NCBI GenBank assembly: GCA_021802555.1
Contig: JAJZRU010000011.1
Span: forward strand, 1 to 64,000
DNA: 64,000 nt
Direction: 5' to 3'
From: Pseudomonadota bacterium
GTDB taxonomy: Bacteria > Pseudomonadota > Gammaproteobacteria > Burkholderiales > Thiobacillaceae
The notes beneath the pieces are model-generated. The model made no database searches. It saw nothing but the letters and a program-made list of their open reading frames with translations, and had not been told where the DNA came from. The position numbers were made by a program, and so were the translations under genes. This document shows, piece after piece, positions 54,268 through 64,000 of this stretch; positions within the stretch are counted from its first letter, which is position 1; each line of letters starts with the position of its first letter.

Positions 54268-54723
54268 TCAGTGCGGAGGGGCGTGAGGCCAGGAAGCGCC
54301 CAGGACGAACGATCGTCGTGGAATGCGCAATGGGTTCTGTGTGAAGCCGGGTTTTGACGTTGCGACCGGGAAGGCGGCGAACACAACGGCGGCGACGGCC
54401 GGTGCCGCTTGCATGACGGAAACCGCCGCAACCCCGAAATCGCCGGTCTGGGCGACCGCGGAAAGATGTTGTTGCCCAGTGCAGCAACCGTTCGCATCCG
54501 CGTTCTTGCGGAAATGGCGGCCGGCAAGTATCGGGCTCGCAAAGCCGGCGACCTTAACTGCAGGCGCGTTGAAGTTGACTATGGCTTCGGCTTGCGGACA
54601 AAAGACGAGCGAAGTCAGCCACGCCAGCATCATCGCCAGGACACCGAACCGGTGCCCCAGACTTTCCCGTGTGTTTCCAGACAGCTTGCACGCAGCAGTC
54701 ATAACCTTTGAGCAATTTTTCAT
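54268..54723 (-). CDS. small exported Cys-Cys protein preceding RND system 1
   Basis: 151 residues, not recognised. An N-terminal signal-like helix ends WLTSLVFCPQAEA; a central NGCCTGQQHL carries a double cysteine; a hydrophobic segment follows (AAPAVAAVVFAAFPVA) and a Pro/Arg-rich tail. The layout (signal with a Cys near the cleavage point, CC motif, one more hydrophobic helix) is shared with the unrelated-looking protein starting at 54947 on the other strand. It may be a metal-binding or regulatory factor for the pump. The start at 54723 or 54741 is uncertain, and it could be spurious. Confidence 0.5.
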   Translation of the reverse strand: MKNCSKVMTAACKLSGNTRESLGHRFGVLAMMLAWLTSLVFCPQAEAIVNFNAPAVKVAGFASPILAGRHFRKNADANGCCTGQQHLSAVAQTGDFGVAAVSVMQAAPAVAAVVFAAFPVATSKPGFTQNPLRIPRRSFVLGASWPHAPPH

Positions 54724-54862
54724 TGCTGGAATTTTCCGCATCCTAGCCGAGCCCGGCGACGCCCGTCAAATCGCGGTCCGCCCGATGGATGGAGTGAAAC
54801 AGATTTTCCCGTGATAGCGGCGCTCACTCATTTATCCAGAAAATCCCTCCACCACTACCACC

Positions 54863-54915
54863 TTGACAAGGCGGCTTTGCGTAAATTATCTTGACGCGGT
54901 GCGAGAATTATTCTC
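54863..54915 (+). promoter_or_regulatory. candidate promoter with Fur-box-like palindrome before RND system 2
   Basis: TTGACA at 54863-54868 is a perfect -35 box. An AT-rich TAAATTATC (54882-54890) could hold the -10. At 54903-54915 stands the perfect palindrome GAGAAT-T-ATTCTC, the core of many Fur-type operators. Placed just past the presumed -10, it would block transcription when occupied. It lies upstream of the ATG I chose for the next gene. Confidence 0.5.
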
Positions 54916-54946
54916 ATCCAGACAGTTGCGTCGCCTGGCCTCGATA

Positions 54947-55297
54947 ATGGCTGTGGTGTGGCTTGCCTTTGTCGCGCTGGCCACGCTTCAGCGTTGTGAA
55001 GCGGCGGAAATCGACGCACACGGCGTACTGGAAGCTCAGCCTGCCGGTCAGCATGGCACCCAAGCTCCTCAAGACGATGCGTGCTGCCACTCGCAGGCCA
55101 GCAACCCTGATTTATTTCCGGGCTTATCGCTGAGCGACGGCAGCTTTAGCCTGTTCAAGCTGGTTCTATCGTCATTTTTGCCAACTTCGTTCCTGCTGCC
55201 GGCATCCGCCGGTCGTCCCGTCGCATCCCCCGCCTTGGGCGAACCTCCGCCCGCTCAAAGTAGCCCCTTCCTCGCTACGATCCGCCTGCTGATTTAA
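54947..55297 (+). CDS. small exported Cys-Cys protein preceding RND system 2
   Basis: 116 residues from the ATG at 54947, not recognised. A signal peptide (MAVVWLAFVALATLQRCEAA), a DDACCHSQ double-Cys motif with adjacent His, a hydrophobic segment (FSLFKLVLSSFLPTSFLLPA) and a Pro-rich tail. The frame is open back to a TTG at 54863, but that TTG is the -35 box of the candidate promoter, so the shorter protein is favoured; GTG 54899 is another option. It has the same architecture as the protein on the opposite side of the divergent region and may sense or bind a metal. The 211 bases after it hold no gene. Confidence 0.6.
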   Translation: MAVVWLAFVALATLQRCEAAEIDAHGVLEAQPAGQHGTQAPQDDACCHSQASNPDLFPGLSLSDGSFSLFKLVLSSFLPTSFLLPASAGRPVASPALGEPPPAQSSPFLATIRLLI

Positions 55298-55508
55298 AAG
55301 CGTCAGCTGCGCCGGCATTGCCAGGGGTGCTGTTTGCACGCCTCCAAGGCAACTGCGCATTGCCGTTATCACGGCCTTCTCCCGGCGTCCGCATCGTAAA
55401 AGTCGTCACCAGCGGACTTAATGCTGCCCCATTTCGGCGGGTAGCGTTTTGGGGGCGCGATACCGGCTCGCTGCACGTGGTGTCGTTAATCTTAGGGAGC
55501 AATTTTTC

Positions 55509-56843
55509 ATGCCCATATTGTGGAGAACCCACGCCAGTCGGGCCTTGTGGCGCTTGGTGTTTATCTTGATCGCCAGCGGAGGTTTCCATGCCACGGCGCA
55601 GGCCGCGGGTCTGGCTTTGGATCAGGCCATGCGCATGGTCCTCAAGGAAAACAAAGACTTGCGGGCTGCCCGCTATGTCGTCGAAATCGCCCGCGCCCGC
55701 CTACTGCAGGCCGGTCTGGCACCCAACCCCAGCTTGGAGATCGGCGGCCGCAACGACCTTCTGTTTGGCAACAACGGCGAATACACCGCAAGTGTCGCCT
55801 TTACCCAGCGTTTTCCGGTTGCCGGCCGCATCGCTCGCCAGAAGGACGTGGCGCGGGTCGACGTGGCTCTGGCCACGACCGAAATCAGCCAGGCCGAGCG
55901 CAAACTGGCCGATGAAGTCGCCAGGCGCTTTTACCGGGTGCTGGTACTGGACCGCCAAATTCAGGTATATGACCGCTTGATCGGCGTCGACCAGAAGCTG
56001 GTCAAGGTGACACGCGATCGCTACCGGGTAGCCGAGGTGTCGGAACTCGACGTGAACACCGCGCGGCTGGAATTGCAGCGCCTGTCGCAGGAACGTACTC
56101 TGCTGCAAAGCCAGCGTGTTCTTCAGCTCGCTCGCTTGAAGCAACTCCTTGGCCTCTCTGACGCCCAGCCACTGGCCTTGGATGACGATCTCCCCCCCCT
56201 GGCGCCGCTGCCGCCACTGGCCGAAGAGCAAAGCCGGGCGCTGGCCATTCGCCCCGACATGCAGGCGGCGTTGCTGGGAGCGGACCGCGCGCGCGCCGAA
56301 CTCGCCTTGGCCAAGGCACAGCGGTGGCAGGACTGGACGGTGAGCGTAGGCCTCGAACAGGGCCGGCGGGTGATCGAAGGCGTCCGCCCCCAGCCGAACG
56401 ACCGCGCGCTAGGCTTGAGCCTGTCCATCCCCTTGCCGTTGCTGAACAAAAACCAAGGCCGCGTTGCCGAGGCCATCGCCACCGGCACCCAGGCGGATGC
56501 GCGCATCGAGGCGCTCAAGTTCAACATCGGCAACGAGGTGGCCAGTGCCTATGTCGAGGCCGAGCGGCTGCAAGCCGTGGTGCGTCGATACCAGGACGGC
56601 ATGCTGGCCCTCAGCGACCGCAATGTGCGCTTGGCCCAGCAAGGCTACGACATGGGCCTGGCCCCGATACTCACGGTGGTACAGGCACAGCGTCAGCAGA
56701 GCGAGCTCTACGTCGCCTATCAGAATACCCTGGGCCAATACCTGCAGGCACTGGTGGCGCTGCGCACCGCGACGGGCGGTTATGCGGCGCAGCCCCTCCA
56801 GGCCGAACAGAAGGCCGCCGCCAACAACGCGAAGGAAAATTGA
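55509..56843 (+). CDS. TolC-family outer-membrane channel, CzcC-like (system 2)
   Basis: 444 residues: signal peptide (LVFILIASGGFHATAQAAG), then two OEP repeats (ALDQAMRMVLKENKDLRAARYVVEIARARL; LGLSLSIPLPLLNKNQGRVAEAIATG). It resembles the CzcC/CusC-like channels of metal pumps. ATG 55509 follows AGGGAG by ten bases. The adaptor gene begins two bases after its stop. Confidence 0.9.
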   Translation: MPILWRTHASRALWRLVFILIASGGFHATAQAAGLALDQAMRMVLKENKDLRAARYVVEIARARLLQAGLAPNPSLEIGGRNDLLFGNNGEYTASVAFTQRFPVAGRIARQKDVARVDVALATTEISQAERKLADEVARRFYRVLVLDRQIQVYDRLIGVDQKLVKVTRDRYRVAEVSELDVNTARLELQRLSQERTLLQSQRVLQLARLKQLLGLSDAQPLALDDDLPPLAPLPPLAEEQSRALAIRPDMQAALLGADRARAELALAKAQRWQDWTVSVGLEQGRRVIEGVRPQPNDRALGLSLSIPLPLLNKNQGRVAEAIATGTQADARIEALKFNIGNEVASAYVEAERLQAVVRRYQDGMLALSDRNVRLAQQGYDMGLAPILTVVQAQRQQSELYVAYQNTLGQYLQALVALRTATGGYAAQPLQAEQKAAANNAKEN

Positions 56844-56844
56844 C

Positions 56845-57843
56845 ATGAGCATCCGTGTCCACACAAAAAAATCATTGGGTTCAGGAATTCCGATGCCCGT
56901 TTTTCGGGCGCTCGGCGGCTTGCTGCTGCTTTCCCTTCTGGGGCTTGCCTCCGGCGCCCTACCCAGAGCCTTCGCCCATGGCGGTCAAATCGAGGTTGGC
57001 GGGGGGGCGCGCGGCCCGGTGCAATTGAACGCCGTGCAGCAAAAGGCCATCGCCCTCGAATTGGCTCCTGCCAGCATCCGCCCCTTGGAAAAGGTGCTGG
57101 ACCTGAATGGCGAAGTGCAATCGCTGCCCAACCGTCAAGCCGACGTCACTCTGCGCATCAGCGGCCAAGTCACGGGCCTCTATGCCAATCTGGGAGAAAC
57201 GGTGCGGGCCGGGCAAGCGTTGGCCAAGGTGCAGTCGCGCCTGATTGGCGATCCGCCGCCCAGCGTGACCATCACCGCCCCCATGCGCGGCGTCATCGAT
57301 GCCCGCAACATCGTTCTCGGGCAGGCGGTGGAGCCGAATACGGTGCTTTTCCATATCAGCGACCCGTCGCAGGTGATCGTGGTGGCCAGGGTCTATGAAG
57401 AAGACTTGGGAAAGGTCAAGCTGGGACAGGAAGCGCGCGTCCGCCTGCTGAGTTATCCGCAGCAGATCTTGAGCGGCAAGGTGACGCTCATCAGCCCGCA
57501 GCTGAATCCCCAGAACCGCACGGTGGCCGTATGGGTTCAGCTGCCCAATCCCCGGGGGATATTGAAACCCAACATGTTTGCCCGCGTGGCCGTGGTTCTG
57601 CAACGCGACAATGCCGCGCTGACGATTCCCAATGCCGCCATTCTCGAAGCCAACGGCGAGAAATTCGTATTCGTGCGCGAAGGGAACAAATACCACCGCG
57701 TGGAAGTGACCACCGGGGCCAGCGATGACGAATACACCGGAATTACCGGCGGCCTGGTGCCGGGCGACGAGGTGGTGACCCAGGGCAACCGCGAGATCTA
57801 CACCATGTGGCTGGCCGGCGGCCAGATGAAGGCAGGGGATTAA
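56845..57843 (+). CDS. RND adaptor, CzcB-like (system 2)
   Basis: 332 residues: a signal or anchor (FRALGGLLLLSLLGLASGALPRAFA) followed by HGGQIEV, a lipoyl-like half (LRISGQVTGLYANLGETVRAGQALAKVQSRL), ITAPMRGVIDARNIVLGQAVEPNTVLFHISD, and the beta-barrel. The coiled coil is very short, as in several metal-pump adaptors. Its stop is two bases before the pump start. Confidence 0.9.
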   Translation: MSIRVHTKKSLGSGIPMPVFRALGGLLLLSLLGLASGALPRAFAHGGQIEVGGGARGPVQLNAVQQKAIALELAPASIRPLEKVLDLNGEVQSLPNRQADVTLRISGQVTGLYANLGETVRAGQALAKVQSRLIGDPPPSVTITAPMRGVIDARNIVLGQAVEPNTVLFHISDPSQVIVVARVYEEDLGKVKLGQEARVRLLSYPQQILSGKVTLISPQLNPQNRTVAVWVQLPNPRGILKPNMFARVAVVLQRDNAALTIPNAAILEANGEKFVFVREGNKYHRVEVTTGASDDEYTGITGGLVPGDEVVTQGNREIYTMWLAGGQMKAGD

Positions 57844-57845
57844 TC

Positions 57846-61084
<3,239 letters not shown>

Positions 61085-61088
<4 letters not shown>

Positions 61089-61522
61089 GAACCCGCTTCA
61101 CACTGCTATTTTTGGGCATGCTGCTAGGCGGAAATCTGGCTTTCCAGCCCCGGGCGCTCGCCGGAGAAAAAGCGGAGGCGCCGGTGCGTATCCCACCGAC
61201 CGCCGCGGCCGTCTGGCAAGCCATAGACCAGCAGAGCGCGGCGCTGGGAAAGGCTATCCAGACGGGTGCGTTCACCGAAGTGCACCATCGTGCCTTTGCC
61301 ATCCGTGACTTGGCGGCATCCCTGCCCGCGCGCTCCGGCGGGCTGCCTCCCGACAAGCTGGCACAGGTCAAAGCAAACCTGCCATTTGTTGCCACGCTGG
61401 CACAGCGACTGGACGCCACCGGCGACGCCAAGGACCGGGCCGGCACAGAATCGAATTTCAGAAAGCTGCAAGCGATCTTGAAGCTTATGCGTGCCAATTA
61501 TCCGGAAACCGGTGGGAAATAA
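61085..61522 (+). CDS. conserved periplasmic protein of metal-efflux operons
   Basis: 145 residues with a signal peptide (FTLLFLGMLLGGNLAFQPRALA). The mature protein is helical: AAAVWQAIDQQSAALGKAIQTG, then EVHHRAFAIRDLAASLPARSG and RAGTESNFRKLQAILKLMRANY. The His pair in EVHHRAFAIRDL could bind metal. I cannot name a family with a known function. Translational coupling (ATGA) to the RND pump and 24 bases to the cupredoxin gene tie it to the pump. Confidence 0.7.
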
Positions 61523-61546
61523 TCTTGCTTGACAGGAGCGTACATC

Positions 61547-62011
61547 ATGAATCTCAACAAAAAATCCAAATGGGTCAATACTGCATTGTTGCTGGTGCTC
61601 AGCTTGCCTGGATACGCGCGGGCAAAAACCGAAGACTTTTCTTTCGGGCATCCCGGTCTAGCGGCGAAGGTGGGCCGCACCGTAAAGATCAATGCCTTGG
61701 ATAACATGCGCTTTAGCCCGGACAAGCTCCGGGTGCGGGCAGGAGAGACCGTGCGCTTCATCGTGACCAACAAGGGACAACTGGTGCATGAATTCATCCT
61801 CGGTGACCGCAAGGAGCAAGCTGAACACGAGCAGGAAATGAAGCGCATGGGGGGCATGGCCATGCCTGACGAGGCCAATGGCGTTACGCTTCGCCCCGGC
61901 CAGACCAAGACCCTTATCTGGACCTTCGGGAAGCCGGGTGAAGTCGAGTTCGCCTGCCACCAGCCTGGCCACTACCTGGCCGGAATGGTCGGAATAATCC
62001 AAGTCAAATAG
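61547..62011 (+). CDS. cupredoxin-like periplasmic copper protein
   Basis: 154 residues with a signal peptide (VNTALLLVLSLPGYARA) and a cupredoxin fold. His81 (LVHEF), Cys137, His142 and Met147 (CHQPGHYLAGM) form a complete type 1 copper site. A Met/His-rich loop (EHEQEMKRMGGMAMPD, about 94-108) lies between the ligands and could give extra Cu(I) sites. It probably hands copper to the efflux channel or oxidises Cu(I). AGGAG is eight bases before the ATG. Last gene of the operon. Confidence 0.9.
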   Translation: MNLNKKSKWVNTALLLVLSLPGYARAKTEDFSFGHPGLAAKVGRTVKINALDNMRFSPDKLRVRAGETVRFIVTNKGQLVHEFILGDRKEQAEHEQEMKRMGGMAMPDEANGVTLRPGQTKTLIWTFGKPGEVEFACHQPGHYLAGMVGIIQVK

Positions 62012-62124
62012 GAATTCCCTGCGTTGCGGCCGGCAAATTCAGGGGGGTTGCAAATCTTAGGCGACAGGTGATTCGCGCCACCAGGGTGTTCTGCCGCGCC
62101 TCTGCAAGCCGCGAAACCAGTGCC

Positions 62125-62191
62125 TCTGCAAACCCTGTCGTGAACGTCCCTATTCGACCGTCACAGACTTGGCGAGGTTTCGGGGCTTGTG
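62125..62191 (-). pseudogene. second glmS 3'-end remnant (right bracket of the efflux island)
   Basis: On the minus strand 62150-62191 encodes [13 protein letters not shown] followed by TAG, identical to the C-terminal 12 residues of the intact GlmS next door ([12 protein letters not shown]). Codon choices differ, so it is not a recent duplication. Past the stop, 62125-62150 matches 22 of 26 bases of the flank of the first remnant. Both remnants have the orientation of the intact glmS. Confidence 0.8.
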
Positions 62192-62247
62192 ACTCCGGCC
62201 GCCGCTTCGCGGCTTAACGTTCGCTCCGCTCACGTTAGCCTGCGCCG

Positions 62248-62261
62248 CAAGCCCAGGAACC
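62248..62261 (+). repeat. inverted 14-bp copy of the glmS tail
   Basis: CAAGCCCAGGAACC at 62248-62261 is the exact reverse complement of 62318-62331 within the intact glmS (codons for KPRNL). It might be a rearrangement scar at the attachment region, or simply pair with the transcript of the glmS 3' end. No functional terminator with a T-run is seen. Confidence 0.6.
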
Positions 62262-62291
62262 CGTGCCTTCCCCAACACTTGCGCAAACCAG

Positions 62292-64000
62292 CTATTCCAC
62301 GGTCACGGACTTTGCCAGGTTCCTGGGCTTGTCCACATCGGTGCCTTTTTGCAGGGCGGCGTGGTAGGCCAGAAGCTGCAAAGGCAGGGTGTGCAGTATG
62401 GGCGAGAGGGCGCCGCCGTGGCCGCCCGGCAGCTTGATGACGTGGACGAATTCGGATTCCTCGATGTTTACGTCGCCGTCGGCGAAGACGTAAAGCTCGC
62501 CGCCGCGCGCGCGCACTTCCTGGAGGTTGGATTTGAGCTTTTCCAGGAGCTGGTCGTTGGGGGCGATGGCGATCACCGGCATGTCCTTGTCCACCAGGGC
62601 CAGCGGACCGTGCTTGAGTTCACCCGCGGGATAGGCCTCGGCGTGGATGTAGGAGATTTCCTTGAGCTTGAGCGCGCCTTCCAGGGCGATGGGATAGTGC
62701 ACGCCGCGGCCCAGGAAGAGCGCGTGCTGCTTGTCGGCAAAGCGCTGCGACCAGGCCTCCAGGCGCGGCTCCAGGGCCAGCACCTGCTGGGCGCGCAGCG
62801 GCAGCTTGCGCATCTGGTCCAGATAATCGGCTTCTTGCTCGGGCGCCAGCCGGCCGCGCAGCTTGGCCAGCGTGAGGGTCAGCAGAAACAGGGCGGCCAG
62901 CTGGGTGGTGAACGCCTTGGTGGAGGCGACGCCGATCTCGGGGCCCGCGCGGGTGAGGAAGCGCAGGCTGGAGGCGCGCACCAGCGCGGATTCGGGTACG
63001 TTGCAGAGAGACAGGGTCAGGGTCTGCCCCAGGGCCTTGGCGTGGTTCAGGGCGGCCAGGGTGTCGGCGGTTTCGCCCGATTGCGAGATGGTGACGATGA
63101 GGGCGTCGGGGTTGGGCACCGAGCTGCGGTAGCGGTACTCGCTGGCGATCTCGGCGTTCGCCGGCACCCCGGCGATGTCTTCCAGCCAGTAGCTGGCCAC
63201 CTTGGCGGCATGGTAGCTGGTGCCGCAGGCGAGAAAGGTCACCGCCTTGACCCGGGCCAGCAGCGCCGGCGCCTCGGGGCCGAACAGCTCGGGCTGTATT
63301 TTGCCCTGCACCAGGGCGGTTTCCAGGGTATCGCTCAACGCTCTGGGCTGTTCGTGGATTTCCTTCTGCATGTAGTGCCGGTAGTTGCCCAGCTCCGCCA
63401 TGTCGGCGGTGAGTTCCGACATGTGCACCGGGCGCTCCACTTTACGGCCGCTGCGGTCATAGACGGCATAGCGCAGCAGGCCCAGGTCGGCCACGTCGCC
63501 CTCCTCCAGGAAGACCATGCGCTGGGTCACGGGCAGCAGGGCCGAGGCGTCCGAGGCGATGAAGTTTTCCTCGATGCCCAGGCCGATGAGCAGCGGGCTG
63601 CCCTTGCGCGCGCACACCAGTTGATGCGGGGCATCCCGGTGCACCACGCCGATGGCATAAGCGCCCTCCAGTTCCGCGACCGCCGTCTGGGTGGCCGCCA
63701 GCAGGTCGCGGCCCTCCCGGTAGTGGTGCTCGATGAGGTGGGCAATGACTTCGGTATCGGTGTCGGACTGGAACTTGTAGCCCAGGCCCTGCAGGCGCGC
63801 ACGCAGCGTCTCGTGGTTTTCGATGATGCCGTTGTGCACCACCGCCAAGCCGCCGCTCACATGGGGATGCGCGTTGAATTCGGTGGGGGCGCCGTGCGTG
63901 GCCCAGCGCGTGTGGGCGATGCCCAGGTGGCCGTGGATGTGCTCGGCCGCGGCGGCCTCCGCCAGACCGGCCACGCGGCCCACGCTGCGCACGCGGCGCA
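62292..64000 (-). CDS. glmS: glutamine--fructose-6-phosphate aminotransferase (isomerising), N terminus outside the window
   Basis: About 569 residues are in the window; roughly the first 40, including the Cys1 nucleophile, are cut off at the right edge. The amidotransferase part shows [14 protein letters not shown] and [10 protein letters not shown], and two SIS sugar-isomerase domains follow ([53 protein letters not shown]). It makes glucosamine-6-phosphate for peptidoglycan and LPS. The last 12 residues [12 protein letters not shown] are the conserved region that Tn7-type TnsD recognises. Confidence 0.96.
   Translation of the reverse strand, partial: RRVRSVGRVAGLAEAAAAEHIHGHLGIAHTRWATHGAPTEFNAHPHVSGGLAVVHNGIIENHETLRARLQGLGYKFQSDTDTEVIAHLIEHHYREGRDLLAATQTAVAELEGAYAIGVVHRDAPHQLVCARKGSPLLIGLGIEENFIASDASALLPVTQRMVFLEEGDVADLGLLRYAVYDRSGRKVERPVHMSELTADMAELGNYRHYMQKEIHEQPRALSDTLETALVQGKIQPELFGPEAPALLARVKAVTFLACGTSYHAAKVASYWLEDIAGVPANAEIASEYRYRSSVPNPDALIVTISQSGETADTLAALNHAKALGQTLTLSLCNVPESALVRASSLRFLTRAGPEIGVASTKAFTTQLAALFLLTLTLAKLRGRLAPEQEADYLDQMRKLPLRAQQVLALEPRLEAWSQRFADKQHALFLGRGVHYPIALEGALKLKEISYIHAEAYPAGELKHGPLALVDKDMPVIAIAPNDQLLEKLKSNLQEVRARGGELYVFADGDVNIEESEFVHVIKLPGGHGGALSPILHTLPLQLLAYHAALQKGTDVDKPRNLAKSVTVE

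Noticed and set aside
55298-55508. A possible gene in the 211-bp gap before the CzcC-like gene
   Set aside because: No start with a ribosome site and no conserved pattern; the frames there are short and differ in composition from neighbours.
62211-62240. attC-like pair GCTTAAC ... GTTAGCC downstream of glmS
   Set aside because: The two boxes are only about 30 bases apart, too short for an integron attC, the second box does not fit GTTRRRY, and no integrase is present.
62189-62437. An 82-codon plus-strand frame in the glmS downstream region containing RKPRN
   Set aside because: The matching peptide comes from an inverted 14-bp copy of glmS; the frame then runs antisense into glmS.

Overview
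The window is GC-rich, densely packed bacterial DNA. Its gene content and neighbourhoods suggest a betaproteobacterium: yqgE-ruvX-pyrR-pyrB-pyrX in one operon, gltBD, mpl-yqiA, a MutT-ThiE fusion and a B12-dependent ribonucleotide reductase. The taxonomy is inferred from gene content only.

Region 1 (1-15960) is an aryl-polyene pigment cluster of the xanthomonadin type. A chorismatase supplies a hydroxybenzoate starter. A ligase, ketosynthase, carrier protein and two hotdog dehydratases, with a reductase cut at the left edge, build the polyene. Two acyltransferases, a glycosyltransferase, a PAP2 phosphatase, a LolA-like protein and an MMPL exporter would assemble and move it to the envelope. 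A flavin enzyme with halogenase signatures may decorate it. The genes form two divergent operons around 8442-8801.

Region 2 (16253-19337) is a copper module: SHOCT protein, Spy-like periplasmic protein and a copper P-type ATPase with two N-terminal metal-binding motifs. Region 3 (19384-31625) is housekeeping: gamma carbonic anhydrase, rhodanese, class II ribonucleotide reductase, purEK, phoU, photolyase, MutT-ThiE, yqgE/ruvX and the pyrimidine genes, including a dihydroorotase homologue without its metal ligands. Region 4 (31790-36329) is accessory: ChrB-type chromate protein, MFS transporter, a 160-bp MITE-like element, a ParDE-type toxin-antitoxin pair and a SWIM zinc-finger protein. Region 5 (36334-47093) is core: gltBD with a hairpin in its leader, mpl, yqiA, an RNase II-family gene and a TonB-like gene. 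The TonB-like gene ends in the target site of a second copy of the same MITE.

Region 6 (about 47350-62190) looks like an integrated metal/drug-efflux island. It holds a DUF302 protein, a broken copB, two divergent RND tripartite systems (each preceded by a small Cys-Cys exported protein), a conserved periplasmic protein and a cupredoxin. It is bracketed by two decayed copies of the 3' end of glmS in the same orientation. Intact glmS lies immediately to the right and runs off the window. Since the 3' end of glmS is the classical Tn7-type attachment site, this arrangement is the most interesting signal here. No transposase or integrase is visible.
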